A stretch of DNA of 46,411 bases, taken from a virus. A program made the position numbers and the translations under genes. Below, piece after piece: positions 8,137-17,468 of this stretch. The stretch's first letter is position 1; every line of letters begins with the position of its first letter. The stretch lies in the IMG/VR virus record IMGVR_UViG_3300050029_000048, positions 1-46,411 of that record. One strand, given 5' to 3'. The notes under the pieces were generated by a model that was given only the letters and a program-made list of their open reading frames with translations, was not told where the DNA came from and did not search any database.

Positions 8137-8718
8137 ATGACTGTTACTACCTCTGATCGCATCTTCGCCGCTGGCGTTCCGCTCAGGATCAACGACGAGC
8201 TGACGATCAACCTCAAGTTCAACATGCTTTCCGCGATGGCGCAGGAGCACCGATTCTCCAGCTCCAACCCTCTCATGCCTTTGATGAAGCAGAAGGAGGG
8301 AACCTTTATCACGGATACTGTGATGTTCATCCTCGGCTCTGGTTGTCTCCACGCGGGCAGCGGAGTGGAGGTTGACATGGCTGGCCTAAAGCTCCGTACG
8401 GCTACCCCCGAAGAGGAAGCCGACCGACTGGCCGGTCTTTTGAGCGTAGAACTGGAATCCGCCGACGCGCATCCACTTCTGAACGCTATCGCCAAGGCGC
8501 AGGATATCGCTGCACCCATCCCCACGTGCCATACGTGTGACCACGCCTTCTCGGACCACGACTGGATCGACAACGTGTGCAGTGGCGAGGGATGCAAGTG
8601 TGAGAACTATACCCGCCCCGAGGCGGAAGCCGCCCCAAAAGCGAAAGCGGCTACAACTGGCCGCGCTTCTACTTCGCAGCGGCGCACTACAAAATCAGCG
8701 AGTGGAACTTCTGGCTAA
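8137..8718 (+). CDS. Tail assembly chaperone, short form (G-like), with zinc-ribbon insert
   Basis: A 193-residue protein; ATG 8137 is chosen for the AAGGGAG just upstream. It lies between tube and tape measure genes, as G/T chaperones do. After the helical domain, residues 131-155 hold a cysteine/histidine cluster (C131, C134, C148, C153, C155 with nearby His) resembling a small zinc-binding module, unusual in this family. The tail after it is Ala/Lys/Ser/Thr-rich. The -1 frameshift site C CCA AAA at 8634 yields a longer form. Confidence 0.8.
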   Translation: MTVTTSDRIFAAGVPLRINDELTINLKFNMLSAMAQEHRFSSSNPLMPLMKQKEGTFITDTVMFILGSGCLHAGSGVEVDMAGLKLRTATPEEEADRLAGLLSVELESADAHPLLNAIAKAQDIAAPIPTCHTCDHAFSDHDWIDNVCSGEGCKCENYTRPEAEAAPKAKAATTGRASTSQRRTTKSASGTSG

Positions 8719-8885
8719 TGACACTGTCGCAGTTGGACGCGCTGATGGAAGGTGAGGCTGACTCCCAGCCAAAACGTACCGGCGACCCCCTGCACTCGCC
8801 TCGCGTTCCTAAGCGCGTATCGCGCGAAGAGAGTCAGGCGGCCCTGAAGCGACTCGGCGGCCTTGTGCCGCAGGCGCAACACTAA
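8137..8885 (+). CDS. Tail assembly chaperone, frameshifted long form (GT-like)
   Basis: Read as 8137-8640 joined to 8640-8885 by a -1 slip, giving about 249 residues. The -1 frame is open from the slippery site through YNWPRFYFAAAHY, ISEWNFWLMTLSQLDALMEG and a charged tail ending at 8885. The aromatic ISEWNFW segment is typical of the T domain, which recruits the tape measure. An ATG at 8718 in this frame could also start a 55-residue peptide, but the coding quality upstream of it argues for frameshifting. The stop overlaps the tape measure ATG. Confidence 0.8.
8634..8640 (+). other. Programmed -1 frameshift slippery heptamer CCCAAAA
   Basis: In the zero frame the codons are CCA (8635-8637) and AAA (8638-8640) preceded by C, a perfect X XXY YYZ heptamer. 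After slipping, both tRNAs can re-pair on CCC and AAA. The -1 frame then runs 82 codons to 8885. This is the expected kind and place of site for tail assembly chaperones. Confidence 0.85.
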
Positions 8886-11263
8886 TGACAGCGCGCATCC
8901 TCCCGAGCATGATCGCTCCGCTGGAGCTTTATGACCTCCAGTACAAGACTAATATGGCCGATGACATCGCCGTTACTGCGGGGTTCTCGGAATGGGTCAA
9001 GAAAGCCGATGTGGCTGTCGTGGGACTGGACGTGGCTACGGCTGCTGCTGGCGCTTCTGCCGGTAAGATGGCCGTTGCGACTGAAGCAACCAGTGTGGCT
9101 CTCAAGAAGACCGCGGCTAGTGCTATCGAGCTTGGCGGCGCCTACGACCTGATGGGCGCACAGGCGGCCCGGGCCGGTAAGCTGGCCGGTGCGGCGGGCT
9201 TGGAGTCGGGCGGTATCTTTGGCGGCCTGAGTGCTGGTACTGCTGTTCTCGGCGTAGGAGCCCTTATTGCCGCGCCCCTTGCCCTGCTCGGCGTATTAGA
9301 GAAGCTGACCACCCAACAGGCTGATTATGCTGCTGGCGTCAAACGCGTTGCTGACGTGACCGGCATAGATACCACACAGGTGCAGGTGCTCGGTCACGCG
9401 ATGGAGGCGATAGGCGTCAACTTCACCGAGTTCCAGAAGATGTTTGCGATGTTCGGGAAGAACCTTGAGGCGGGCTTGCCGGTGTTGAAGAAGTACGGCC
9501 TGACGATGGAAGACATCGGCGTGACCACTACCAATATCGGGCAGGCGTTTATGCAAGTGTCGAAGTTTATTCACGGCAGTACGGATGAAGCCCTGAATGC
9601 CGCGGTCGCACAAGCTACCTTCGGTCGTACTGGCCAGAAATTGATTGAGGTTCTACGTCAGGGTCCGGGTTTCTTCGCGGAATACACCAAGGAGCTGACA
9701 AACTACGGTGTCATTCTGAGCGAGGGTGAGGTACAGACTGCTGCCTTCACCAAGACCGCACAGACACAATTCGACCTGACGATGGAGGGGATCAAGACCC
9801 GCTTTATCGCTCCCATGCAAAGCGGTTTCTCGCTACTCTTTATGGTACTGACCGAGGGTTTCAGTAAGAGCGGGGATGCCGCTACCCGCTTTGGCACTAT
9901 GCTCAGTGGCATCATCGGTAAGATTGCATCTTTTGTGAGCGGTTTGTTCGGTCTGAAGCTCACGCAAGACGATGTAAATAAGTCGCTTGATAAGATGCAG
10001 GGGAGCGCCGTGGCGGCTCTGAACGCTATCAATGCCCTTCAAGAGGACAGTTCTGCCGCTGCTGATCGTTCTCTCCAAGTGTCGAAAGATCAGACGGAAG
10101 CCTTGAAGCGCCAAGAGGCAGCCACCAATGCCGTCACTAAGGCACAGGACGACCAATACGAGTCTCAGATTGCTCTACTGACAGCAGAAGATAAACAGCT
10201 CTCGCTCGAACAACAGCTTCTCGCCGAAGAGCGCACCTTAGAAGCAGATCGTCTCAAGATCACACAGGATTCACAAGCGGCTGCGCTTGAAGCCTATCAG
10301 GGCAACTACGCAGACTCTTTCAAGACCGGCCAGCAGCTTGAACAAGACAAGCAGAAGCTCGGCGACGATACCACCAAGCAGGCAATGAGTGCAGCCCAGC
10401 GCGTTCTTCAAGCTCAGATCAAGGCAATCCAGGACGAGAAGAAAGCATTTGATTCCCTACAGGCCGACAAGCTACAGGGATATCGCGATGCTTCTGCCGC
10501 GATTGTGACCGCAGCACAGGATGCCTCTAACGCCACTACCAAGGCTTATAACGCGGCGGTGACGAATTATCAGGACCTCTCGACAGCAACGAAGAAAACG
10601 ATTACTGCACAGTTAGACCCACAGTGGCAGAAGTACGCAGAGGATGTCGTGAAGTGGATACAGGACCCCTGGAGTCCTCAGCATCAGGCTCAACTACGCG
10701 GCCTTATCACCGACTGGATTCATGCGATTGGTGGATTCTTCGATCCTACGAAGGAACCCGGACATAGTATCGTTGTAGCGGGGGTGACGCTGGGGTCAGC
10801 GATTGGAGCCGGGATTGTAGGCGGCCTATGGGATGCGTTGCAAGCTAATCTTCTCAACGGTCCCCTCGTGACTCTGATGCACGCTCTCTTTCTCTTCGAT
10901 ACTGGTCATTATGTTGAAGCATGGAATCAGTTCAATAGTGCCAAATATCAGCCACCGTCAGCGAGCCCCAACGCTACCTCCAGTAGCTTTGGAATGGTCG
11001 CCCTTGCCAGTCATCCTTACGGTGTCGGTGGCCGCGCTACTGGTGGTTCGATGGCGGCGGGCGCTCCGAGCTGGGTCGGCGAAAAAGGCCCTGAGCTGTT
11101 CGTCCCCAGCGTGGGCGGCCAAATTCTCTCCCACGCCGACTCGATGGCCGCGGCAGTACCTAGCGGTGCAACCTACAACTTCAACTTCCCCAACTATCTC
11201 GGTGATCGCGCAGAGCTGGGTCGAGCGATGCGATCTGAGATGGCCGCGGTTCATCGTTACTAA
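8885..11263 (+). CDS. Tape measure protein
   Basis: A 792-residue protein; ATG shares a base with the preceding TAA. There is a hydrophobic Gly/Ala segment near residues 110-140, then VLEKLTTQQADYAAGVKRVADVTGIDTTQVQVLG and long helical, Gln/Ala/Lys-rich stretches. It has the common C-terminal motif GGSMAAGAPSWVGEKGPELF. At the usual 1.5 angstrom per residue it would set a tail of about 120 nm. It is the scaffold around which the tube polymerises and is ejected ahead of DNA. Confidence 0.92.
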   Translation: MTARILPSMIAPLELYDLQYKTNMADDIAVTAGFSEWVKKADVAVVGLDVATAAAGASAGKMAVATEATSVALKKTAASAIELGGAYDLMGAQAARAGKLAGAAGLESGGIFGGLSAGTAVLGVGALIAAPLALLGVLEKLTTQQADYAAGVKRVADVTGIDTTQVQVLGHAMEAIGVNFTEFQKMFAMFGKNLEAGLPVLKKYGLTMEDIGVTTTNIGQAFMQVSKFIHGSTDEALNAAVAQATFGRTGQKLIEVLRQGPGFFAEYTKELTNYGVILSEGEVQTAAFTKTAQTQFDLTMEGIKTRFIAPMQSGFSLLFMVLTEGFSKSGDAATRFGTMLSGIIGKIASFVSGLFGLKLTQDDVNKSLDKMQGSAVAALNAINALQEDSSAAADRSLQVSKDQTEALKRQEAATNAVTKAQDDQYESQIALLTAEDKQLSLEQQLLAEERTLEADRLKITQDSQAAALEAYQGNYADSFKTGQQLEQDKQKLGDDTTKQAMSAAQRVLQAQIKAIQDEKKAFDSLQADKLQGYRDASAAIVTAAQDASNATTKAYNAAVTNYQDLSTATKKTITAQLDPQWQKYAEDVVKWIQDPWSPQHQAQLRGLITDWIHAIGGFFDPTKEPGHSIVVAGVTLGSAIGAGIVGGLWDALQANLLNGPLVTLMHALFLFDTGHYVEAWNQFNSAKYQPPSASPNATSSSFGMVALASHPYGVGGRATGGSMAAGAPSWVGEKGPELFVPSVGGQILSHADSMAAAVPSGATYNFNFPNYLGDRAELGRAMRSEMAAVHRY

Positions 11264-11272
11264 AGGAGTCCT

Positions 11273-12619
11273 GTGAAACTGACCTCTGGCGCCACTCAAA
11301 TCGTTTTGGTCGATCCGGCGGTTGGCGGCTTCCAGCCCATCCCCTCGGTCAAGCTGACACAGGCGTTCGAGTCGTACAAGATTGAGGGCGGCACCACCAA
11401 GTACGTCCCCCACGGCAACGACCAGCCCGCGGTGTCCCCCGCTGTCGTCCTGATCGACCAAGTGGACGATGTGACTGCACAGGCAATGCTGGTCGCCGTT
11501 CGCGCTCTGGTCGCCGACCCGCTCAACCAGCCCATCACCGTCCAGTGGAACGACCTCGTCCCCAATGGTCCCTTCGACGGCGCGTGGTGGATCATGGACG
11601 TGTCGGCACCCGAAACCTCAACCGACTGGCCCGGTCGCATTAAAATCTCCCTCTCGATGGCCCCCGCGACCGGGATGCCGGTTGGGCTGGGCCCCGACGA
11701 ATCCTTTGCGGGCGCCACCGACGTCAGCCTGTCCAGCCCGGTAGACGGCGACGTTGTCACCTACCGTATTTCCGACGCCAAGTGGACCAACAAGCACCTG
11801 TTCGGCGTATGGCGGGCGCTCTGGCTCGTGGGTACCGCGTATGCGGTAAACGATCTTGTCTACTACTCAGGGTCGAGCTATGTCGCCATCCTCGCGGGCA
11901 CCGGCCAGCAGCCTGACACCGCGACCACCTACTGGAGTCTCGTCGCGCAGAAGGGCGCTACCGGGTCTACTGGTGCGACGGGAGCCGCGGGTACGATGTC
12001 AGCCAGCGGTACGGTTACCACCAGCGCCGTAGGCGATACAGGCGTCCCGGGATCAGCCGCTACGGCGTCGGCTGGTGATCACAAGCACGGACGAGAGTCG
12101 TTTACGACGCCCGCGATTGCGCTCGGGTCTACCGCCGCTGCGGGGTCGGCAACGACGCCTATCCGCTCTGACTCTACCATCGCCGCCTTCGACACCACTG
12201 CCCCCCCGCAGCCCGGAGCGAACGCCGTAGGGTCGATCAACTTCGGCGCTCGGCGTGACCACAACCACGGCAACCGCCCCACCGTGGGGCTCGTGGAGAA
12301 ACTGACGACGATTGCTGCCTCGGGGACGGCGCAGACGTTGGATGCCACTGTCTCGAACACGTACGACATTACGCTCACCGGGACGCCGCTGGTCCTGACC
12401 TTGACCGCACCCCCAGCAGGCTTAGTCAGGCTGGCGCTCTATCTCAAGCAGGACGCTACCGGAACCCGACTGGTGACGTGGCCTGCGTCGGTCAAGTGGG
12501 CCGGGGGTACGGCGCCAACTCTGTCCACCGCAGCCGCCAAGCTGGATCGCGTCGAGCTTGAAACTAAGGACGCCGGAACGACTTGGTATGGCGTGGTCGT
12601 CAATCTGGACCTTCGCTAA
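11273..12619 (+). CDS. Distal/minor tail protein with chitin-binding-like and collagen-like modules
   Basis: A 448-residue protein with GTG start after AAAGGAGTCC. Residues 1-150 resemble a distal tail domain (TQIVLVDPAVGGFQPIPSV; TVQWNDL). Near residues 158-174 is the SSPVDGDVVTYRISDAKWTN segment of phage appendage proteins. Residues about 175-222 form a CBM5/12-like module (W-x3-TAYAVNDLVYYSGSSY ... YWSLVAQ), followed by a short GAT-GST-GAT collagen-like run. The C-terminal part is beta-rich. Likely located at the tail tip, where the module could bind cell-wall sugar. Confidence 0.75.
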   Translation: MKLTSGATQIVLVDPAVGGFQPIPSVKLTQAFESYKIEGGTTKYVPHGNDQPAVSPAVVLIDQVDDVTAQAMLVAVRALVADPLNQPITVQWNDLVPNGPFDGAWWIMDVSAPETSTDWPGRIKISLSMAPATGMPVGLGPDESFAGATDVSLSSPVDGDVVTYRISDAKWTNKHLFGVWRALWLVGTAYAVNDLVYYSGSSYVAILAGTGQQPDTATTYWSLVAQKGATGSTGATGAAGTMSASGTVTTSAVGDTGVPGSAATASAGDHKHGRESFTTPAIALGSTAAAGSATTPIRSDSTIAAFDTTAPPQPGANAVGSINFGARRDHNHGNRPTVGLVEKLTTIAASGTAQTLDATVSNTYDITLTGTPLVLTLTAPPAGLVRLALYLKQDATGTRLVTWPASVKWAGGTAPTLSTAAAKLDRVELETKDAGTTWYGVVVNLDLR

Positions 12620-15142
12620 ATGGCGACGAGCTGGCGGTATCGCGTCCTACGCCACGACGGTACGGAACTCACCACCGACCTTCCGCATACCGTTAACTCG
12701 CATTCCCAGACCTTCGGGATGGTGCGTGGGCTCTGGCCGCCGAAGTCGCAGATCGGACTCCTGAACGTACCGCTGATTCCCCCGAAGGGACAGACGCAGG
12801 CGCAGTCCGAATGGGCAGGGGTCAACGTCGAGGCGCTGTACAAGCAGCTCCGGTACGGGCAGCGGATCGAACGGTATACGCGGGCGACTGCGTGGTCGGC
12901 GACCAAGGCATACAACCGCAATGACGTCGTAGTAGTGAGTGCCGTGGAGTACGTCTGCATCTCCCCCCATACCAACCACACACCGCCGAACGCAACCTAT
13001 TGGGCGCTGGCGAATCCGACCTTTACCGGGCTGATCGACAAGACCCCTCGCGACCTCAAGACATTCGCACTAGAAGCGCAGGACAGTTGGTTCTTACATC
13101 AGAAAGCCGAGTCCGAGCGCAAGGACTACTTTCAAGACACGGCCACCAACATCATCAAGTACGCTATCACGGATTGGCAGTTACTCTACGGTGACGACTT
13201 CGCTACGCAGGATACTACCATACAGGACGGGTCCCTAGCTCAGTACGCACAGGTCCAAGTCCCTGTATCCTCAGTCTCGTGGACGCCAACGATGACCGGA
13301 AAGACTGCTTGGCAGCAGATGACTGGCATGGAAGCGGGGCGACGCTACATCATGCACAACAACGCGGCGTACACCACCGGACAGCTCGTCCCGTCGAAGA
13401 TCGAGGGCACCTTTCGTATCAACGCTCCCGCGAACGCTCCACTGGTGACCGCGGGCCTCATTGTAGGACTCAATCCATCAACGGGTGCCTGCCAACAAAT
13501 AGAACTTGGAGTCGATACCACTCCCGGGCCCGGACAACTCGCTAATCTCTGGCTGAAGTTTTTCTCGTATAGTACCTGGGGTACGGTTTCGGCGACTCAA
13601 TTTTCCCTCTTCGGTGCCAACGCGGGCGGTATCATCGCCGCTGACGGAACTTCGCAGGCGGATTACCAGCTCACGGTCTTGCCCAAGGATGCCGCGTCGG
13701 GTGGGTTCGCTGGGATCAGGGTGCTGGTTCAAGGACAGGATATCCCCGGCTCGACGTTCTTGGCCCCTGGCCTCGCCCTGACAGGAGCCGTAGGGTTCTA
13801 CGCTTACTCGGCCAACGGCGGTGGTACTGTCAAGGCGCGAGACCTGTACGTCTTCTCACGGGGCAACCAGATGACCTTGAGTGCTGGGTTCCCCGTCACG
13901 ACTTCGATTCTTGAAATGACTTTCAACCAAGCGTCGGGGCTGGAGATGATGATGCTCGCCGCCAATGCCGCTGACATTACACTGCGTAAGGAATGTCGCA
14001 AGGATCAGGACATCCTCGACGGTATCGTCGGTGACTTTCCTCCGATCACGGGTGGACCGCCTGTCATCAAAGAGCAATTCCAAGCCAACTCCCCTGGCAA
14101 CCTCATCACCGCGCAGGAGGCCGACAACGCCAGTATCTTCGCCACGCAGCTTAAGGTGCAGGCCATTTCGAGGCAAGGGTTCCCGGTTCTCTATGCAGCT
14201 CGCAACTTGCAAGCGATCCGCGATTACGGCCTGTGGACCCGCATGGAAAATCTTGAGGACATCTCGGATTTCCGTACGCTTTCCGCCGCGGGCGACGCTG
14301 CCGCCAAGCTCAGTTCTGACCCCGCGACCTCTCGCACCATCGTCTTTGAAGACAACGCATCCACCGTGGGTCTGTGGCGCGAGCTGTCCACGATTCAACT
14401 TCAGGCTCCGCACCTTGACCCTGCGCTCGCGAACAGTATGCGTCAGATCATTGGTTATGAGGAAACCGAGGGCTCGCCGCAGAAGAGCGCACACCTGGAC
14501 GAATACCCGGCGTCGATGGCACTCTCTGACGTTAGTCAACTCAAGACCTCGATTGATAACCTGATCGGCTCGGCACTGACCTATCGTGCTCAGACAACTC
14601 CCGGCGTTACTCAGGTTGTGGACAATCCCAACAACTGGACGATCACTACTTACGGTGGCAGCAGCGGCGGTGGCGGGACTGGCCTCAACTGGCCAGTCGT
14701 TGGACCTTCGGGCTCAACCCCCGGCGGTACTGCCACCGGCGGTAACATGACCCTGATTGGCGGCGGGCCAATACCATCAGGTATTACACTGCCCCTGACT
14801 TATACGGCTAGCGACCTACCTGTGATTGTCTCCATCCCGTTCAACGTCTACGATCATGCCTGTAATATTCTCGCCTTTGCGACGTTAGGCGCCCAGTTCG
14901 CCAGCTCTGAGGCTTACGTCACGGTTCAGCTCCATACCGGCCCTGACGTGAATACGGTAGTGAACGAATCTCAACCCACACGCATGGGTAGTAACCAGAC
15001 GCTTGAAACCGGCACCGCCATGATCGCCCCACCCTTCACGTCACTGGCACCCGGTAGTTATGTCGCTTGGATCACCATTAAGCCAACCGGCGCTGGAACC
15101 CTCGTGGATGCGATTGGCGAAATCCAAATCTACTGCGTCTAA
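12620..15142 (+). CDS. Large minor tail protein (tail-tip, Tal-like position) with CBM-like module
   Basis: An 840-residue protein whose ATG directly follows the preceding TAA. Residues about 85-130 repeat the chitin-binding-like pattern (ATAWSATKAYNRNDVVVVSAVEYVC ... YWALANP). Later come lectin-like beta segments (about residues 240-420) and helical stretches with NLQAIRDYGLWTRMENLEDIS. The position after tape measure and distal tail protein fits a tail-associated or hub protein. No catalytic motif was seen. The C-terminus is Gly/Ser/Pro-rich then beta-rich. Confidence 0.7.
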   Translation: MATSWRYRVLRHDGTELTTDLPHTVNSHSQTFGMVRGLWPPKSQIGLLNVPLIPPKGQTQAQSEWAGVNVEALYKQLRYGQRIERYTRATAWSATKAYNRNDVVVVSAVEYVCISPHTNHTPPNATYWALANPTFTGLIDKTPRDLKTFALEAQDSWFLHQKAESERKDYFQDTATNIIKYAITDWQLLYGDDFATQDTTIQDGSLAQYAQVQVPVSSVSWTPTMTGKTAWQQMTGMEAGRRYIMHNNAAYTTGQLVPSKIEGTFRINAPANAPLVTAGLIVGLNPSTGACQQIELGVDTTPGPGQLANLWLKFFSYSTWGTVSATQFSLFGANAGGIIAADGTSQADYQLTVLPKDAASGGFAGIRVLVQGQDIPGSTFLAPGLALTGAVGFYAYSANGGGTVKARDLYVFSRGNQMTLSAGFPVTTSILEMTFNQASGLEMMMLAANAADITLRKECRKDQDILDGIVGDFPPITGGPPVIKEQFQANSPGNLITAQEADNASIFATQLKVQAISRQGFPVLYAARNLQAIRDYGLWTRMENLEDISDFRTLSAAGDAAAKLSSDPATSRTIVFEDNASTVGLWRELSTIQLQAPHLDPALANSMRQIIGYEETEGSPQKSAHLDEYPASMALSDVSQLKTSIDNLIGSALTYRAQTTPGVTQVVDNPNNWTITTYGGSSGGGGTGLNWPVVGPSGSTPGGTATGGNMTLIGGGPIPSGITLPLTYTASDLPVIVSIPFNVYDHACNILAFATLGAQFASSEAYVTVQLHTGPDVNTVVNESQPTRMGSNQTLETGTAMIAPPFTSLAPGSYVAWITIKPTGAGTLVDAIGEIQIYCV

Positions 15143-16107
15143 TGGCAGGACCGCCTAGTACGAACTACGCGACTGGACGGCCTTGTGCAACGCATTCTGT
15201 AGACCCGAGGCGATCCCCATCTGCATGGCAACCGAATAGCCTGAACGAAACCTCATGGGCTGCGGCCAACGGCGCCTTTTACGATCTAGACGACGCACCA
15301 ACGGATACGGAAGCCGGGGAGCCTGGACCCATTTTCGGTGGCCCCTGGTTTTACGATCACATCAGCGCCTCCAATCAAGGGTCTTATACTCTTAATGGAG
15401 GCAACTCGATTGGGCGATCTGGTGGCGCACCACTCGGCGGGACAACATCCCTGTCCTTGACGCGAGTCAATACAGCAGCGAATAAAGCTCACGTTATGTT
15501 GCCCTTGTCGTCCTCGGGCGGCGTGGCACAGGCGGCGATAGTGTGGACACGATTTGTAGCCACGACCTTTGCTCCCCCCTACCAGATAGTGCAGTCAGGC
15601 AGTGCCATTGACTTGCATGGCAATAACCCGGTTGCGTGGATTACTGCACTACGCATCAGCAACTCGGGAGCTAACTCGGCGGGAAGCCATGTCTATACGG
15701 CTGATGGGGGTCAGACGCTACATTACGTTGATGACTCCTACAACTTACTGACAGCATCGGGACCCGGACCCGGGCGGTGGTTCATGACGTCATTAATCTG
15801 GCAACCGATCATTGACTCGACTCACGGAACAATGGAGTGGTATAGGGGCTATCAAGGTATCGGGGGACTCTCACGCATAGGCACACTCACCAACGTAGGT
15901 CCATTTAATAACACCCAAGCATCGTTTGGGTTAACGGCGGGCATTGGTATCCCCGGGTGGGCGAATTATGAGAGCGGCTTTACGGCAGAATGGTGTGCCC
16001 TGGGGGCGTGGAAGGGTTCTTCAGCAGATGCAATTCGAGAAACGCTGAACGGCAATAGCGACGGTTCAGGAAACTTTGCCGACGCCTTCTGCCCACCGGG
16101 CAGGTAA
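15142..16107 (+). CDS. Minor tail protein, lectin-like, possible receptor binder
   Basis: A 321-residue protein, ATG overlapping the preceding stop by one base. The N-terminus is polar and Pro-rich; the rest alternates short strands with Gly, Ser and aromatic residues (GPWFYDHISASNQGSYTLNGG; MEWYRGYQGIGGLSRIGTL; WCALGAWKG), suggestive of a concanavalin-like sandwich. It is the last gene of the tail module. Receptor binding is inferred from location only. Confidence 0.6.
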   Translation: MAGPPSTNYATGRPCATHSVDPRRSPSAWQPNSLNETSWAAANGAFYDLDDAPTDTEAGEPGPIFGGPWFYDHISASNQGSYTLNGGNSIGRSGGAPLGGTTSLSLTRVNTAANKAHVMLPLSSSGGVAQAAIVWTRFVATTFAPPYQIVQSGSAIDLHGNNPVAWITALRISNSGANSAGSHVYTADGGQTLHYVDDSYNLLTASGPGPGRWFMTSLIWQPIIDSTHGTMEWYRGYQGIGGLSRIGTLTNVGPFNNTQASFGLTAGIGIPGWANYESGFTAEWCALGAWKGSSADAIRETLNGNSDGSGNFADAFCPPGR

Positions 16108-16152
16108 CTAGACTGGCTCGTTGAGTTCAAGTTCTAATAGATTGGAGAACAC

Positions 16153-16752
16153 ATGATCGCTTTCAACTTCGCCCCCTACCCGATACTCGGTGCGCCGTGG
16201 GACGGCATCCTGACCGTGGCGAGTGTGGTTGTGGCATTCAGCGTCATTGTCAAGACCCCCGGCTTCCTGTGGAGCAAGATTATCCAGCCCTTCGCTCGCA
16301 GTGTAGTCGAGATTGACACCGTGACCCAGCTCGCCAAGGTTGCCCCTGATCTGATTATGCTTTCACACATGGGTCCCGTGCTGGTGGATATCGCGAGTCA
16401 ATTCAAGACTGACTCAGGTTCCTCGCTGCGCGACGTTATCAATCGCCTTGAACTCACCGCCAAGGAGAACTCTGCTGCCCTCAAGGAAGCTGCCAAGATA
16501 GCTAGGACCACTAGGGCCGAGGCCGACGCGACCGCCGTCAACGTGGAAAAGGTCCGTAAGGAAGCGGCCACTGAGGTTGCCTCTGTCGCCAAGGATACCG
16601 CCGCGGCGCTGGCCCTTGCGGTTGAAGCAGTCAAGCATCTTGCGGCTCTGGACGCCGGGACGCTGCAAGAGGTATTGAAACTGGCGGCTTCAACCGACGC
16701 CACCGCGACTCGCATCGAAGACACTAACCCCACCGTACCGAGGAAGGAGTAG
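16153..16752 (+). CDS. Membrane-anchored coiled-coil protein (DUF2746-like)
   Basis: A 199-residue protein after GATTGGAGAACAC. An N-terminal transmembrane segment lies near residues 17-35 (DGILTVASVVVAFSVIVKT). A long Ala/Lys/Glu coiled coil occupies about residues 95-180 (NRLELTAKENSAALKEAAKIA and onward). The layout resembles DUF2746 proteins found beside lysis genes of actinophages. It could be an accessory lysis or membrane protein. Its stop is followed by the GTG of the peptidase, with one base shared. Confidence 0.6.
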   Translation: MIAFNFAPYPILGAPWDGILTVASVVVAFSVIVKTPGFLWSKIIQPFARSVVEIDTVTQLAKVAPDLIMLSHMGPVLVDIASQFKTDSGSSLRDVINRLELTAKENSAALKEAAKIARTTRAEADATAVNVEKVRKEAATEVASVAKDTAAALALAVEAVKHLAALDAGTLQEVLKLAASTDATATRIEDTNPTVPRKE

Positions 16753-17468
16753 TGCAGTACCTCGGCAAGCTACCTGCCGTCTACGACCCTAGACATCTGA
16801 GCGCGGTCGAATACCTCGACCCCTCGAAGCTGTCTCCTCCGGAGACTGTGGACCTGACGGCAGGGATCACCGACTGGCCGATGTACGCCAACGACCAGAT
16901 GGGCGATTGCACCTGCGCTGCTATTGGACACATGATTCAACGCTGGTCATTATCAGCCACGGGCGAGCAGACGGTCATTTCGCAGGACGACATCGTGGCC
17001 TACTACCGTCACCTGAGCCCACAGGATACCGGCGCAGCCATCGCCAATGTGCTATCCTATACTCGTGACGTTGGGCTGGTCGGACACAAGATCGAGGGGT
17101 TCATCAGCGTCAGCGTCAGCGACCCGCGCATGGTCAAGCTTGCCGCATGGCTATTCGAGGGGCTTGACATCGGTGTGCTTCTACCACGGACGGCTCAGGG
17201 TCGGGCGAGCTGGGACGTCGTTAGCGGGACTCCCGACGCTCGCCCGGGTTCGTGGGGAGGGCATAGCGTCAATGTTGTCGCCGTGGATGACACGGGAGTG
17301 ACCGTAGTGACGTGGGGCAAGTTGCTGCACATGAGCTGGGACTTCTGGGCTACCTACGTCGATGAGGCATGGGCAATCCTGCCCGACGACTTCGCCGCCT
17401 ACGCCACCAAGAACAGCCCCGAGGGGTTCGACCTCGAATCGCTGCGTAAGGACTTGAGGGCGCTCTAG
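16752..17468 (+). CDS. Papain/C39-like cysteine peptidase-fold protein
   Basis: A 238-residue protein, GTG start overlapping the preceding TAG. It has a QMGDCTCAA motif (C53, C55) at the start of a helix, a GGHSVNVVAVD motif (H171) and a TWGK strand near residue 187, the Cys-His order of papain-like/C39-like folds. No signal peptide is seen. Next to lysis-type genes it may cut cell-wall peptides or act at the tail tip. Activity is unproven. Confidence 0.6.
   Translation: MQYLGKLPAVYDPRHLSAVEYLDPSKLSPPETVDLTAGITDWPMYANDQMGDCTCAAIGHMIQRWSLSATGEQTVISQDDIVAYYRHLSPQDTGAAIANVLSYTRDVGLVGHKIEGFISVSVSDPRMVKLAAWLFEGLDIGVLLPRTAQGRASWDVVSGTPDARPGSWGGHSVNVVAVDDTGVTVVTWGKLLHMSWDFWATYVDEAWAILPDDFAAYATKNSPEGFDLESLRKDLRAL

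Noticed and set aside
8537-8755. Overlapping 72-codon +1 frame in the chaperone gene
   Set aside because: The -1 frame carries the conserved T-domain pattern and a slippery site; this frame is low-complexity Arg/Thr-rich.
13856-14539. 227-codon minus-strand ORF
   Set aside because: Shadow of the 12620 tail gene in GC-rich DNA; basic, low-complexity and without a start signal. Other long minus ORFs, such as the poly-Gly frame opposite the proline tract, are the same.
17048-17058. TATACT element in the peptidase gene
   Set aside because: Lies mid-gene, lacks a proper TG extension and has no following start.
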